From the NCBI GenBank assembly GCA_937893675.1, contig CALBGI010000051.1, positions 1-9,203 on the forward strand: 9,203 nt of DNA, written 5' to 3'. Both the position numbers and the translations under genes were made by a program. The notes under the pieces were generated by a model that did no database searches, was not told where the DNA came from, and saw only the letters and a list, made by a program, of their open reading frames with translations. Below are positions 1-5,371 of this stretch, piece by piece. The stretch's first letter is position 1. Each line of letters starts with the position of its first letter. This DNA is from an uncultured Blautia sp. (lineage in GTDB: Bacteria > Bacillota > Clostridia > Lachnospirales > Lachnospiraceae).

Positions 1-164
1 CGCTGCCGGATAAGAACCGTGACCATGACCTGTCCGGCGATTGGGCAGGTCATCGGGAATGTCATATTCTCCCGGACTGGCTGCTTGTCTATCGCATAGA
101 GGATGATGTTCTGGTGCTGACGCTGGCCCGCACCGGCACACACAGCGACTTGTTCGGCAAATAA
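1..164 (+). CDS. YafQ-family type II toxin (mRNA interferase), 3' end only
   Basis: The reading frame from base 3 to the TAA at 162-164 gives the last 53 residues of a YafQ/RelE-superfamily toxin; the start and any antitoxin gene lie left of the window. Visible motifs match the catalytic region of YafQ: a DHxLxG segment (here DHDLSG), HILPDW followed by LLVYR, and the C-terminal THSDLF. By analogy with E. coli YafQ these carry the catalytic histidines, the Asp-Trp pair and the terminal His/Phe. All of them are present, so the toxin looks intact in this part. Such toxins are ribosome-dependent endoribonucleases neutralised by a DinJ/RelB-like antitoxin, normally encoded just upstream. The gene is convergent with the relaxase and followed by a strong terminator. 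A role as an element-stabilising module is inference. Confidence 0.85.
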   Translation, partial: LPDKNRDHDLSGDWAGHRECHILPDWLLVYRIEDDVLVLTLARTGTHSDLFGK

Positions 165-172
165 ACAGTCTG

Positions 173-206
173 CCGCCGTATGGGGAAACCTGTACGGCGG
201 TTTTTC
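173..206 (+). terminator. Rho-independent terminator after the toxin gene
   Basis: Perfect 8-bp stem CCGCCGTA (173-180) / TACGGCGG (193-200), 12-base loop, followed by TTTTTC. It begins 9 bases after the toxin stop codon and is oriented for it. On the other strand the stem is followed by only a weak T-rich stretch, so any terminator role for the relaxase transcript is secondary. Confidence 0.85.
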
Positions 207-261
207 TGTATGCAAAAGTATGTCGTGAAACGCGACGCACTTGACAAGGGTACGCCAAAAC

Positions 262-278
262 GCGGTAGCCTTTACCGC
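262..278 (-). terminator. Possible weak terminator overlapping the relaxase stop
   Basis: GCGGTA (262-267) and TACCGC (273-278) form a 6-bp stem with a 5-base loop. On the minus strand it contains the relaxase TAA (274-272) and is followed by GTTTTGG. The T tract is short, so this is tentative; transcription may run on to the bidirectional stem at 173-200. Confidence 0.3.
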
Positions 279-1717
279 TCCGGCCCACGGTCGTGAGACT
301 TGTCCCTTTCCTGTCGGGACAGCTGCTCGGCGGTTTTGCGGAGCCGTTCCACTGCTTTCAAATCCTCCCTCATGGATTTCATGGCAAGCGTGTCCGTCTG
401 CTTTCCGGCGGTCAGCTGGTCGATCTCCCGCTGCCATGCCTTCGGGGTTATCCCCTCGCCGCTGTCTTTCAGTTCTTTCAGATACCGGGCTGCTGCATCA
501 TACAGGATCAGTTCCCGGCTGTGGCGCTGCTCAAACTGTTCCCGCTTTTCCGGCTTTACTTTGGCAAGCTGCTTGTGGATGGACTTGTACTGGTTGTACT
601 GTTCCCACATCTCCCCGCGTTCGGTAAGAATGGCAATCCGGCGCTCAGCCTTGACGATCTTTCCCCGCAGGTCATAGTAACGGCTGTTCATATCAGCGAT
701 TTTTTCATGAAGCTGCTGCATAGACTGGATGCCGTTTGCCTGTAAAAAGCTGAATAGTGTGGCGCTTTCCTGCAAAGCCCGGATTTTGCCAGTACGGGTG
801 CGGGGAGTGTTCAGCTGCTGCCCGGCCTCCCACAAGGCGGTCAAGCTGCTTTGCTGTGTTTGTGGTTTTTCCGCTTCCGCTTTCGACCAGCGATAAAGGC
901 GGGTAATGCGGGCTTTGATTTCTTTCAGCAGTTTGTTGTCAGCAGCGATCTGCCGGTTTACTTCTCCCTTGTCGGTGCGGATACCGCGCTTTTCCATTTG
1001 GCTGGCGGCTGGCCCCAGATGGACAGAGGGAATTTTATCAATGCCCTGCCGCTTGTAGCTGCGGTGGTCAATGCGCTCCGGTCTATCGGCAGATTCCAGC
1101 GCCCGGTTGGTGTAGGCTGCCCACGCTGCCCGCCAAATCTCCACATTTCCTTTATCGTTCCAGTCAGTCGTATCCTCCCGATGATTTTTCCAGCCGCCTT
1201 TCCCATCCGGGATACGCTGTCCATTCTCGTCCAGATCGTATGCCTTGCGGCACTTTGCGCCCCACTGTCCATTTTCTTTCAAAGGCCGGAGTGTCAGCAT
1301 GATATGGACATGAGGATTGCCGGTTCCCTTGTCATGGATAGCAAAGTCGGCACACATTCCTTTGTCTACAAAGTTGTCCTTCACATAGGCACGCACAAGG
1401 GCAAGCTGTTGTTCGCCGGACAGTTCACGGGGCAGGGCTGCTTCGATCTCGCGGGCAAGCTGGCTGTCCCTTGCTTTCTCGATTTGCTCCACACTGTTCC
1501 AGAGGATAGAACGGTCTGCAAATTCCGGCGGCGCGTGGGCAGGCAGCATGATCTCCGCATGGACAATGCCGCCTTTCCGGGTGTAGTCGTGGGTCATTCC
1601 ATCCCATTCATTTGTCAGCTTGGTTCCGCTGCGGTAAGCAGCTGCGGCAACAGCAGAACGGCCTGCGCTGCGCTTGATGATACTGATGGGGATATGACAG
1701 AAATCTATGGGGAACAC
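272..1717 (-). CDS. MobA/MobL-family (MobQ) conjugative relaxase
   Basis: Relaxase that would nick oriT, stay covalently bound to the 5' end and lead the strand into the recipient. Numbered from the GTG at 1717 it has 481 residues. The N-terminal half is the MobA/MobL domain: an AAAAYRSG segment with the candidate catalytic tyrosine at Tyr28, an acidic/helical stretch including the ALPREL motif near 94-99, and the metal-binding motif with His128, His137 and His139 (FAIHDKG...NPHVHIML), as in RSF1010 MobA. The C-terminal half (about 260-480) is charged and helical, probably coiled coil. The start is a problem: GTG at 1717 shares bases with the Shine-Dalgarno AAAGGAGG, and the nearest in-frame upstream codons end in TGA. 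An in-frame ATA at 1708, 8 bases after GGAGG, is ideally placed. The next ATG (residue 41) would remove Tyr28. The oriT lies directly upstream, which fits the function. No primase or helicase domain is apparent. Confidence 0.93.
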   Translation of the reverse strand: MFPIDFCHIPISIIKRSAGRSAVAAAAYRSGTKLTNEWDGMTHDYTRKGGIVHAEIMLPAHAPPEFADRSILWNSVEQIEKARDSQLAREIEAALPRELSGEQQLALVRAYVKDNFVDKGMCADFAIHDKGTGNPHVHIMLTLRPLKENGQWGAKCRKAYDLDENGQRIPDGKGGWKNHREDTTDWNDKGNVEIWRAAWAAYTNRALESADRPERIDHRSYKRQGIDKIPSVHLGPAASQMEKRGIRTDKGEVNRQIAADNKLLKEIKARITRLYRWSKAEAEKPQTQQSSLTALWEAGQQLNTPRTRTGKIRALQESATLFSFLQANGIQSMQQLHEKIADMNSRYYDLRGKIVKAERRIAILTERGEMWEQYNQYKSIHKQLAKVKPEKREQFEQRHSRELILYDAAARYLKELKDSGEGITPKAWQREIDQLTAGKQTDTLAMKSMREDLKAVERLRKTAEQLSRQERDKSHDRGPER

Positions 1718-1740
1718 CTCCTTTCAGTGAGGGGATAACA

Positions 1741-1901
1741 GGCTCTGTGGAGCCGGACAAACGCAAAGCGGGTGTCTGGCTGCGCAGAGCGCACAAGGGG
1801 TTTGGGGAGCGTAGCTTCCCATCGCGGACGAAGTACGCAACGCCCCCGGCAGGGCGCACAGCACCGGTAACGGTGTATAAGTGCGCCCTTGTAAACAAGG
1901 G
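1741..1901 (+). other. oriT: Origin of transfer (oriT), RSF1010/MobQ type
   Basis: Non-coding region between the relaxase and the DUF3847-type gene. A hairpin CACCG (1862-1866) GTAA CGGTG (1871-1875) is followed by TAAGTGCGCCCT (1878-1889). This is the layout of the RSF1010/R1162 oriT, an inverted repeat then TAAGTGCGCCCT, which is nicked inside the core; by analogy the nick would fall near 1885/1886 on the plus strand. Further structure: the core is mirrored as AGGGCGCAC at 1851-1859; CCCTTGT/ACAAGGG (1886-1892/1895-1901) forms a second stem just 3' of the core; GGCTC/GAGCC (1741-1754), TGCGC/GCGCA (1781-1793) and GGGGAGC/GCTTCCC (1804-1820, one G-T pair) are additional small hairpins. With a plus-strand nick, DNA rightward of oriT would enter first and the relaxase gene last, which is usual. 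The precise limits are inference. Confidence 0.82.
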
Positions 1902-1903
1902 AC

Positions 1904-2194
1904 TTATGGCGTGTCCCCGGATTTTGGCAGGTTTGCAGTCAATTCCGCAGCCCCAGGAAGATGGGACAGGGTAATCAGAAATGCTTTAACCTCTGCGCCG
2001 GAAAGGTCGGGAGCCAACGGGAAAATCCCCTCCAAAACGGCTCCACGCTCAATCAGGCGGCGGGTGCGAACCCTGCGTTCTTCGTTCCGCTGCTTGTTCT
2101 CCAAAATCTTCTTGCGGTTTTCAAGCTGTCGGATCTCCTTCAGGACTTTCTCCTGTTCTTCTTTTGAGGAGTGAGCTGTTATTTTTTCGTCCAT
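1904..2194 (-). CDS. DUF3847-type mobilization-associated small protein
   Basis: 96-residue soluble protein. Residues about 11-50 are highly charged and heptad-like, ending in NEERRVRTRRLIERGAVLEG, a segment I recognise from DUF3847 proteins that sit next to MobA/MobL relaxases in Firmicute elements. The C-terminal part (SGAEVKAFLITL) resembles the helix that follows in that family. I chose the ATG at 2194 because GAGGTG precedes it by a few bases; a longer in-frame extension to 2332 would run into the upstream sigma-like gene and has no ribosome binding site. It lies 28 bases after the upstream gene, and its stop is two bases from the oriT stem, so it is probably in the mobilization operon. 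By position and shape it could be an oriT-binding accessory protein in the manner of MobC; no function is shown directly. No signal peptide or membrane segment is seen. Confidence 0.75.
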   Translation of the reverse strand: MDEKITAHSSKEEQEKVLKEIRQLENRKKILENKQRNEERRVRTRRLIERGAVLEGIFPLAPDLSGAEVKAFLITLSHLPGAAELTANLPKSGDTP

Positions 2195-2222
2195 GTCATG
2201 CACCTCTTTTCTTTGGAAACGC

Positions 2223-2684
2223 TCATAGATTGACCGTCCATTTCTGACGCGCAAAGTACCGGCGCAGCCTCCGCAGTGCGGCGTGGATGGATTTTCCCGC
2301 CTGTGATGGTGTGATACCCTCCATTGCGGCAATGTCTTTCACTTTCATACCCAATATATAGCGGGCGTGGACACGGCGAGCCTGTATGGGGGACAGGGAA
2401 GAAATGGCTTCATACAATCGCCGTATCAGTTCTTCGTATTCGGCTAATTCTTCTTTTTCTATCAGGTAGTCCTCCGGCGATGGCTGCGCCCAGCCGATGG
2501 CGGCATTTTCGATTCCATCGTTACAATCAAGGGAATAAAACGCCTTATACCGGAACATCTTGCGATCTCTGGCGGCCTCGGCTCTCTTGTCCAGAAGAAA
2601 CGCTTCGACGATCTCATCGGACACCTCCACAAAAATGTCCTCTTTGCAAAATGGATAATATTGTTTGAGATTGATGGTCTGCAT
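2223..2684 (-). CDS. Sigma-70-like region 4 helix-turn-helix protein (third of three)
   Basis: 153 residues. The N-terminus MQTINLKQYYPF, the VEVSDEIVEAF segment (19-29) and the YKAFYSLD segment (46-53) match a family annotated in Firmicute mobile elements as sigma-70 family or sigma-24-like factors. The C-terminal half (about 85-141) is a sigma region 4-like helix-turn-helix: QARRVHARYILGMKVKDIA, then EGITPSQAGKSIHAALRRLRR, where the recognition helix and basic C-terminus are evident. No region 2 is visible, so it may not be a complete sigma factor; a DNA-binding regulator or a partial sigma acting with another subunit is possible. I chose the ATG at 2684 because GAGG lies 8 bases upstream, rather than the ATG at 2690, which is too close. 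It starts 10 bases after the stop of the preceding paralogue, so the two are translationally close. Confidence 0.8.
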   Translation of the reverse strand: MQTINLKQYYPFCKEDIFVEVSDEIVEAFLLDKRAEAARDRKMFRYKAFYSLDCNDGIENAAIGWAQPSPEDYLIEKEELAEYEELIRRLYEAISSLSPIQARRVHARYILGMKVKDIAAMEGITPSQAGKSIHAALRRLRRYFARQKWTVNL

Positions 2685-2694
2685 AGGCATGCCC

Positions 2695-3147
2695 TCACTC
2701 TGTTTGGAAAAGGCCATCATAGCAGCGGCGCATATTCCGCAGACCCCGGCGGATGGCAACGCTAACCTTGCTGCTGTGGACGCCCTCTATCCGAGAGATT
2801 TCCGGCTGCTTGATACCAACAATGTAGTAGGCGTGAACACGGCGGGCCTGTGTCGGAGTGGCATGAGCCAGAGCCACTGGCAGAGCTGCAATCAGGTATA
2901 GGCGGGTGGTCATTTCTTCTCGTTCCAGCAAAATATCTTCCGGCGATCTGCTGTGTTCCAGTGCGTAATTTTCCAGCCAGCTGTATGCGTCCAGAGAGTA
3001 GTAGGCGCGGTGGTAGACTTTCCGACGCTCATAGTTCTCCATCTCCCGCTTGGCCTGATACATCGCTGCCCATACCTCGTCCGTAACATCCACAAACTCG
3101 TCATGCCGGTAGTGGGGATACATCCACCGCAGATTGATTGTTTTCAT
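2695..3147 (-). CDS. Sigma-70-like region 4 helix-turn-helix protein (second of three)
   Basis: 150 residues, clearly paralogous to the gene that follows: MKTINLRWMYPHY, VDVTDEVWAAM (19-29), YHRAYYSLD (45-53), SPEDILLEREE (68-78), then QARRVHAYYIVGIKQPEISRIEGV and SVAIRRGLRNMRR (about 100-141) forming a region 4-like helix-turn-helix. The start is the ATG at 3147, preceded by AGGAGGT with 6 bases of spacing, the best ribosome binding site in this block. The frame is open further upstream to 3273 but would overlap the preceding gene without initiation signals. It is separated from the first paralogue by about 100 bases containing two hairpins, so it may be uncoupled from it, whereas it is only 10 bases from the third. 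It lacks region 2. Role is inferred: transcriptional control of the transfer or maintenance genes. Confidence 0.8.
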   Translation of the reverse strand: MKTINLRWMYPHYRHDEFVDVTDEVWAAMYQAKREMENYERRKVYHRAYYSLDAYSWLENYALEHSRSPEDILLEREEMTTRLYLIAALPVALAHATPTQARRVHAYYIVGIKQPEISRIEGVHSSKVSVAIRRGLRNMRRCYDGLFQTE

Positions 3148-3172
3148 AGGCTTACCTCCTGAAAATCGGAGA

Positions 3173-3198
3173 GGCGGGCAGCTCGTCCGCTGTCCGCC
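3173..3198 (-). other. Hairpin between first and second sigma-like genes
   Basis: GGCGGGCAG (3173-3181) faces CTGTCCGCC (3190-3198): nine positions with one G-T pair on the plus strand (an A-C mismatch in the minus-strand transcript), 8-base loop. On the minus strand it is followed by TCTCCGATTTTC and then the AGGAGGT of the next gene. It could reduce read-through or protect an mRNA end; a T tract good enough for a firm terminator call is lacking. Confidence 0.35.
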
Positions 3199-3241
3199 CC
3201 TCGCTGAGATAAGGGAAATGATCCCTTTCACTTGGTAGCCA

Positions 3242-3271
3242 GAAAACAGGTCATTCGTTAAGCCTGTTTTC
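3242..3271 (-). terminator. Inverted repeat spanning the stop of the first sigma-like gene
   Basis: A 9-bp perfect inverted repeat, GAAAACAGG (3242-3250) and CCTGTTTTC (3263-3271), with a 12-base loop that contains the TGA stop (3253-3251). The A/T ends of the stem give a TTTT on either strand, as in bidirectional terminators, but no extra T tract follows. A terminator or a processing stem are both possible. Confidence 0.4.
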
Positions 3272-3664
3272 AAAGAAATTTATAAATTTTTTTCTGACTG
3301 CCTCCACACTTTGATACACAGCCACTTTGGAGCAACTGCACAGCACACCGATCTCTGCAAGGCTCAGTCCGTCAAGCGCATAGAGCAAGAACCGGCGGCG
3401 CTGGGCCTCGGTACAGGTGTCCAGAACAGCCATCAGCTCATGCAGTGTTTCCTTGCGGCAAAGGTATTCTTCCGGCGTTTCGCCGTAGGCTCCTACACCC
3501 TCGGTGGTAATGATGTACTCGTCAAACTCCCGGCCATCCCAATGCCGCCGCTGTTCATGGAACAGGTTCTCCGTTTTGTGATCGGCCCTGTCAAGAAATT
3601 CATAGACTTCCAGCGTGACCTCCACGGCCACAGCTTGTCCGTTATAATTGATGGTAACTTCCAT
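3251..3664 (-). CDS. Sigma-70-like region 4 helix-turn-helix protein (first of three, divergent copy)
   Basis: 137 residues. It shares the plan of the next two genes but is more diverged: an N-terminal MEVTINYNG with VEVTLEVYEFLDRAD (14-28), a TPEEYLCRKETL segment (63-74) matching SPED in the paralogues, and a C-terminal helix-turn-helix (about 85-128: EAQRRRFLLYALDGLSLAEIG, then CSKVAVYQSVEAVRKKF). No sigma region 2 is visible. The ATG at 3664 is preferred because GGAGG lies 8 bases upstream; the in-frame ATG at 3679 is part of the sequence ATGGAGG that forms this ribosome binding site. A perfect 11-bp palindrome ends right at this site, so expression may be controlled there. As first gene of the leftward block it is the likely entry point for regulation. 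Confidence 0.75.
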   Translation of the reverse strand: MEVTINYNGQAVAVEVTLEVYEFLDRADHKTENLFHEQRRHWDGREFDEYIITTEGVGAYGETPEEYLCRKETLHELMAVLDTCTEAQRRRFLLYALDGLSLAEIGVLCSCSKVAVYQSVEAVRKKFINFFENRLNE

Positions 3665-3676
3665 CTGCCTTTCCTC

Positions 3677-3705
3677 CATTCAGATTTTTTTGGTAAATCT
3701 GAATG
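3677..3705 (-). promoter_or_regulatory. Palindrome (operator or RNA hairpin) at the ribosome binding site of the first sigma-like gene
   Basis: Perfect 11-bp inverted repeat CATTCAGATTT (3677-3687) and AAATCTGAATG (3695-3705) with a 7-base loop. On the minus strand it is immediately followed by GAGG of the Shine-Dalgarno. It could be a repressor operator for one of the encoded helix-turn-helix proteins or a translational control hairpin. It is not followed by a T tract, so it is not a terminator for this transcript. Confidence 0.55.
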
Positions 3706-3836
3706 AGGCGGCGGGGCGCGGCACCGGGGACAAAGTTCGGGCCATGCTGACCCGATGTTCCGGCTCCACAGGGACAAAAAAGCGCCCGGACGGCATAAAG
3801 CCATACGAGCGTAATAGAGTATATTTTGCTGTTTAA

Positions 3837-3944
3837 TTACATGGTATAGTGCATACTGCTGACCGCATTGCTCCGCTGCTGGGAACAGGCTTTTTTTAGC
3901 TGGTGCAGGTCATGGGTACTGTGAAAAAAGACAAAAATAGACAC
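3837..3944 (-). CDS. Possible leader peptide ORF, 35 aa
   Basis: An ORF starting at GTG (3944-3942) with AGGAGG 9 bases upstream, ending at TAA (3839-3837). The product begins MSIFVFFHST and ends SSMHYTM. It is too short to match any family I know. The Shine-Dalgarno sits in the loop, and the GTG in the 3' arm, of the 10-bp hairpin at 3942-3972, so translation would be affected by folding, as in leader peptides. It might be chance sequence, because the T runs after the GTG also suit a terminator tail. It lies upstream of the sigma-like genes on the same strand. Confidence 0.35.
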   Translation of the reverse strand: MSIFVFFHSTHDLHQLKKACSQQRSNAVSSMHYTM

Positions 3945-3972
3945 GGCGGCAATCCTCCTATATGCCGCCGTG
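3924..3972 (-). terminator. Hairpin with T-rich tail; terminator or attenuator
   Basis: The 10-bp perfect stem CACGGCGGCA (3942-3951) / TGCCGCCGTG (3963-3972) has an 11-base loop. In the minus-strand transcript it is followed by TCTATTTTTGTCTTTTTT, so it can stop transcription coming from the resistance cassette. An alternative 5-bp stem, CCGTG/CACGG (3968-3972 with 3979-3983), uses the same 5' arm, so two folds compete. The loop carries GGAGG of the small ORF. Confidence 0.55.
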
Positions 3973-4081
3973 GATTTACACGGTGTTAGGTCGTCGTTAG
4001 ATTGGGATAGACGAAAAGAAACGGCGGCTCTGATCTTCTCAAAGTCGCCGCTTCATAGGCGCGTGGAAATGTGTCTGCTGT

Positions 4082-4109
4082 ACGACGGCTTTTTTTCTTT
4101 TGCCGTCGT
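4082..4109. other. 8-bp hairpin after the lipoprotein gene
   Basis: ACGACGGC (4082-4089) and GCCGTCGT (4102-4109) flank a loop of T7CT4 on the plus strand. It lies 11 bases beyond the lipoprotein stop. The homopolymer run is in the loop rather than after the stem, so on the minus strand it lacks a U tail. It may protect the 3' end of the transporter mRNA. Confidence 0.4.
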
Positions 4110-4120
4110 GCGGCAGGATG

Positions 4121-4582
4121 TTATTCAATATTCAATTCAATGTTTCCAGTAAAGTCCTCACACTCAATGCCGATATAATTTCCACCATCAGGAAGTGTAA
4201 TTGTGTCACTATAAGTTCCGGTTGTTTCAATCAAAGTGACTGCTTCATCAGATCCAGAAATCCAAAATACTTTTGCAGTACCTTCCGTAACCTCCAAAGT
4301 GCAGTCAATAGACAGCTCCTTACCGGCTTCTCTCTTTATGGAAGTTCCTCCGAACAAATACTCTGTATCTGAAAAATTCTCATAATCAGCCGTATAAGTT
4401 CCCGTATAATCATCGATCCCTTTTTCTTTTGTTCCTTCCAAAGATAACTTTCCTGTAAGCTCTATGGCTCCAGCCGACTGAACGATATTATTATAATGAT
4501 CGAGAATTTCATCTTTTGAACAGCCAGAAAGCATAAAACTTCCCAAAAGAACAAATGCCAATGCTAAAACTATTTTCTTCAT
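4121..4582 (-). CDS. Small secreted lipoprotein, candidate antimicrobial-peptide immunity protein
   Basis: 153 residues with a classic lipoprotein signal: MKK, a hydrophobic core, and the lipobox LSGC with the acylated cysteine at residue 21. The mature part (about 132 residues) is acidic and rich in Thr, Gly and short beta-type stretches (for example ELTGKLSLEGT, GTYSDTITLPDGGNYIGIEC), suggesting an all-beta domain on the outer face of the membrane. I do not recognise a named family. It is the last gene of the transporter operon, starting 7 bases after the second permease stop. Lantibiotic producers often pair a LanFEG exporter with a LanI lipoprotein that binds the peptide, so a LanI-like role is plausible, but this is inference from context. 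Its start follows GGTGATG, a modest ribosome binding site. Confidence 0.8.
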   Translation of the reverse strand: MKKIVLALAFVLLGSFMLSGCSKDEILDHYNNIVQSAGAIELTGKLSLEGTKEKGIDDYTGTYTADYENFSDTEYLFGGTSIKREAGKELSIDCTLEVTEGTAKVFWISGSDEAVTLIETTGTYSDTITLPDGGNYIGIECEDFTGNIELNIE

Positions 4583-4589
4583 AAAATCA

Positions 4590-5369
4590 TCACCAGCCTT
4601 TCTTTGGTGCTACCTTTTTGGCCTTTTTCTTTGTTTGGGTTGCTTCTCGCTCTTTCATGCACAAAATCAAGATGGCAGAAATAACAACAGCAAGCACAAG
4701 ACTGCAAGAACAGGTTCCGATATTCCAGTTGACTGCGGTATCATAGCTACGGTAGCCTACCATTCCGAGACTTGCGGTAATCGGATAAAGGTTTGCTAAT
4801 GTCATATTTCCTGCGGCAAACATCCCTCCATATCCATAGACAAAAGCAATGATTACACCGACTAAAAAGCTACCTGCCCTCCGACAAGTAAGAGCGATAA
4901 TCGGTAGAACCGCAAGATATAAAAAGAAATTAACCGCGGTAATCTGCAAGGTTGCTTTTAGTGCTAAAGAAATTTCAAAGCCGGGAAATCCCACAATCAT
5001 TTCTGCTATGATTGTAAACAGGCTGCATATCAGCCCGAAAATAATAGACAATACGCCGCACACAATCAATTTTCCGGTCAGCAGTTTCTTAAAAGAGATC
5101 GGCACAGTCAGAATATTTTTCAATGTGTCATCCGTCTGCTCACGAGAAATCATATATCCAGCAATTAGGCTGATACACATCGGAAAAATCATGGACATAT
5201 TGTTTTTGATGACCTGTTCTGTAAGATAGGCGAAATCCCAAACGGAACCATCATTCGCCATAGAGGTAAACAAGGTCAGCAGGACGGATAGGAGCATGAG
5301 TGCAACGCCCGCCCAAAGGATATGATACCTTTTCAATTTATAAAATTCTGTTTTTACAATGCGAACCAT
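4590..5369 (-). CDS. ABC transporter permease (LanG/MutG-like), antimicrobial-peptide export
   Basis: 259 residues, an ABC-2-type permease with about six membrane segments: near 17-36, 58-76, 97-124, 140-162, 167-188 and 222-242. After the second helix the sequence SREQTDDTLKNILTVPIS (about 75-92) matches the cytoplasmic coupling segment of lantibiotic-immunity and bacitracin permeases. The lysine-rich tail (KKKAKKVAPKKGW) is probably cytoplasmic. It begins with MVRIVKTEFYKLKR, the usual N-terminus of this family. The gene starts two bases after the stop of the first permease and belongs to the same operon. With the first permease and the ATPase it should form a heteromeric exporter that removes peptide from the membrane. 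LanG-like versus LanE-like assignment is a guess from order. Confidence 0.85.
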   Translation of the reverse strand: MVRIVKTEFYKLKRYHILWAGVALMLLSVLLTLFTSMANDGSVWDFAYLTEQVIKNNMSMIFPMCISLIAGYMISREQTDDTLKNILTVPISFKKLLTGKLIVCGVLSIIFGLICSLFTIIAEMIVGFPGFEISLALKATLQITAVNFFLYLAVLPIIALTCRRAGSFLVGVIIAFVYGYGGMFAAGNMTLANLYPITASLGMVGYRSYDTAVNWNIGTCSCSLVLAVVISAILILCMKEREATQTKKKAKKVAPKKGW

Positions 5370-5371
5370 GT

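Larger units (their letters stand above)
3706..4120. other. Large-gene-free region between mobilization block and resistance cassette
   Basis: About 415 bases without a convincing long gene. It contains a GC-rich stretch (3706-3800), a TATACT minus-strand -10-like hexamer (3823-3818) without a recognisable -35, a possible 35-codon leader ORF (3944-3837), a 10-bp hairpin (3942-3972) and two more hairpins: GCGGC/GCCGC (4024-4051, 5 bp, weak) and ACGACGGC/GCCGTCGT (4082-4109, 8 bp, loop almost all T). Base composition changes from GC-rich on the left to AT-richer on the right across this region. It probably holds the end of the transporter transcript and the control region of the sigma-like genes. 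Confidence 0.5.

Noticed and set aside
851..1738. Long 295-codon open frame on the plus strand
   Set aside because: It is wholly antisense to the relaxase, whose motifs are clear. The product has no family features and no ribosome binding site was seen; the frame is open because of the GC-rich third positions of the relaxase.
2195..2332. N-terminal extension of the DUF3847-type protein
   Set aside because: The extension reads through the end of the upstream sigma-like gene in another frame; the ribosome binding site supports the start at 2194.
3493..3804. 103-codon minus-strand frame overlapping the first sigma-like gene
   Set aside because: It overlaps a supported gene in another frame, has a low-complexity Arg/Pro/Trp-rich product and no suitable ribosome binding site.
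4082..4109. Hairpin with T-rich loop considered as an intrinsic terminator
   Set aside because: The T run is in the loop, not after the stem; neither strand has a U tail following the stem, so it is listed only as a hairpin.
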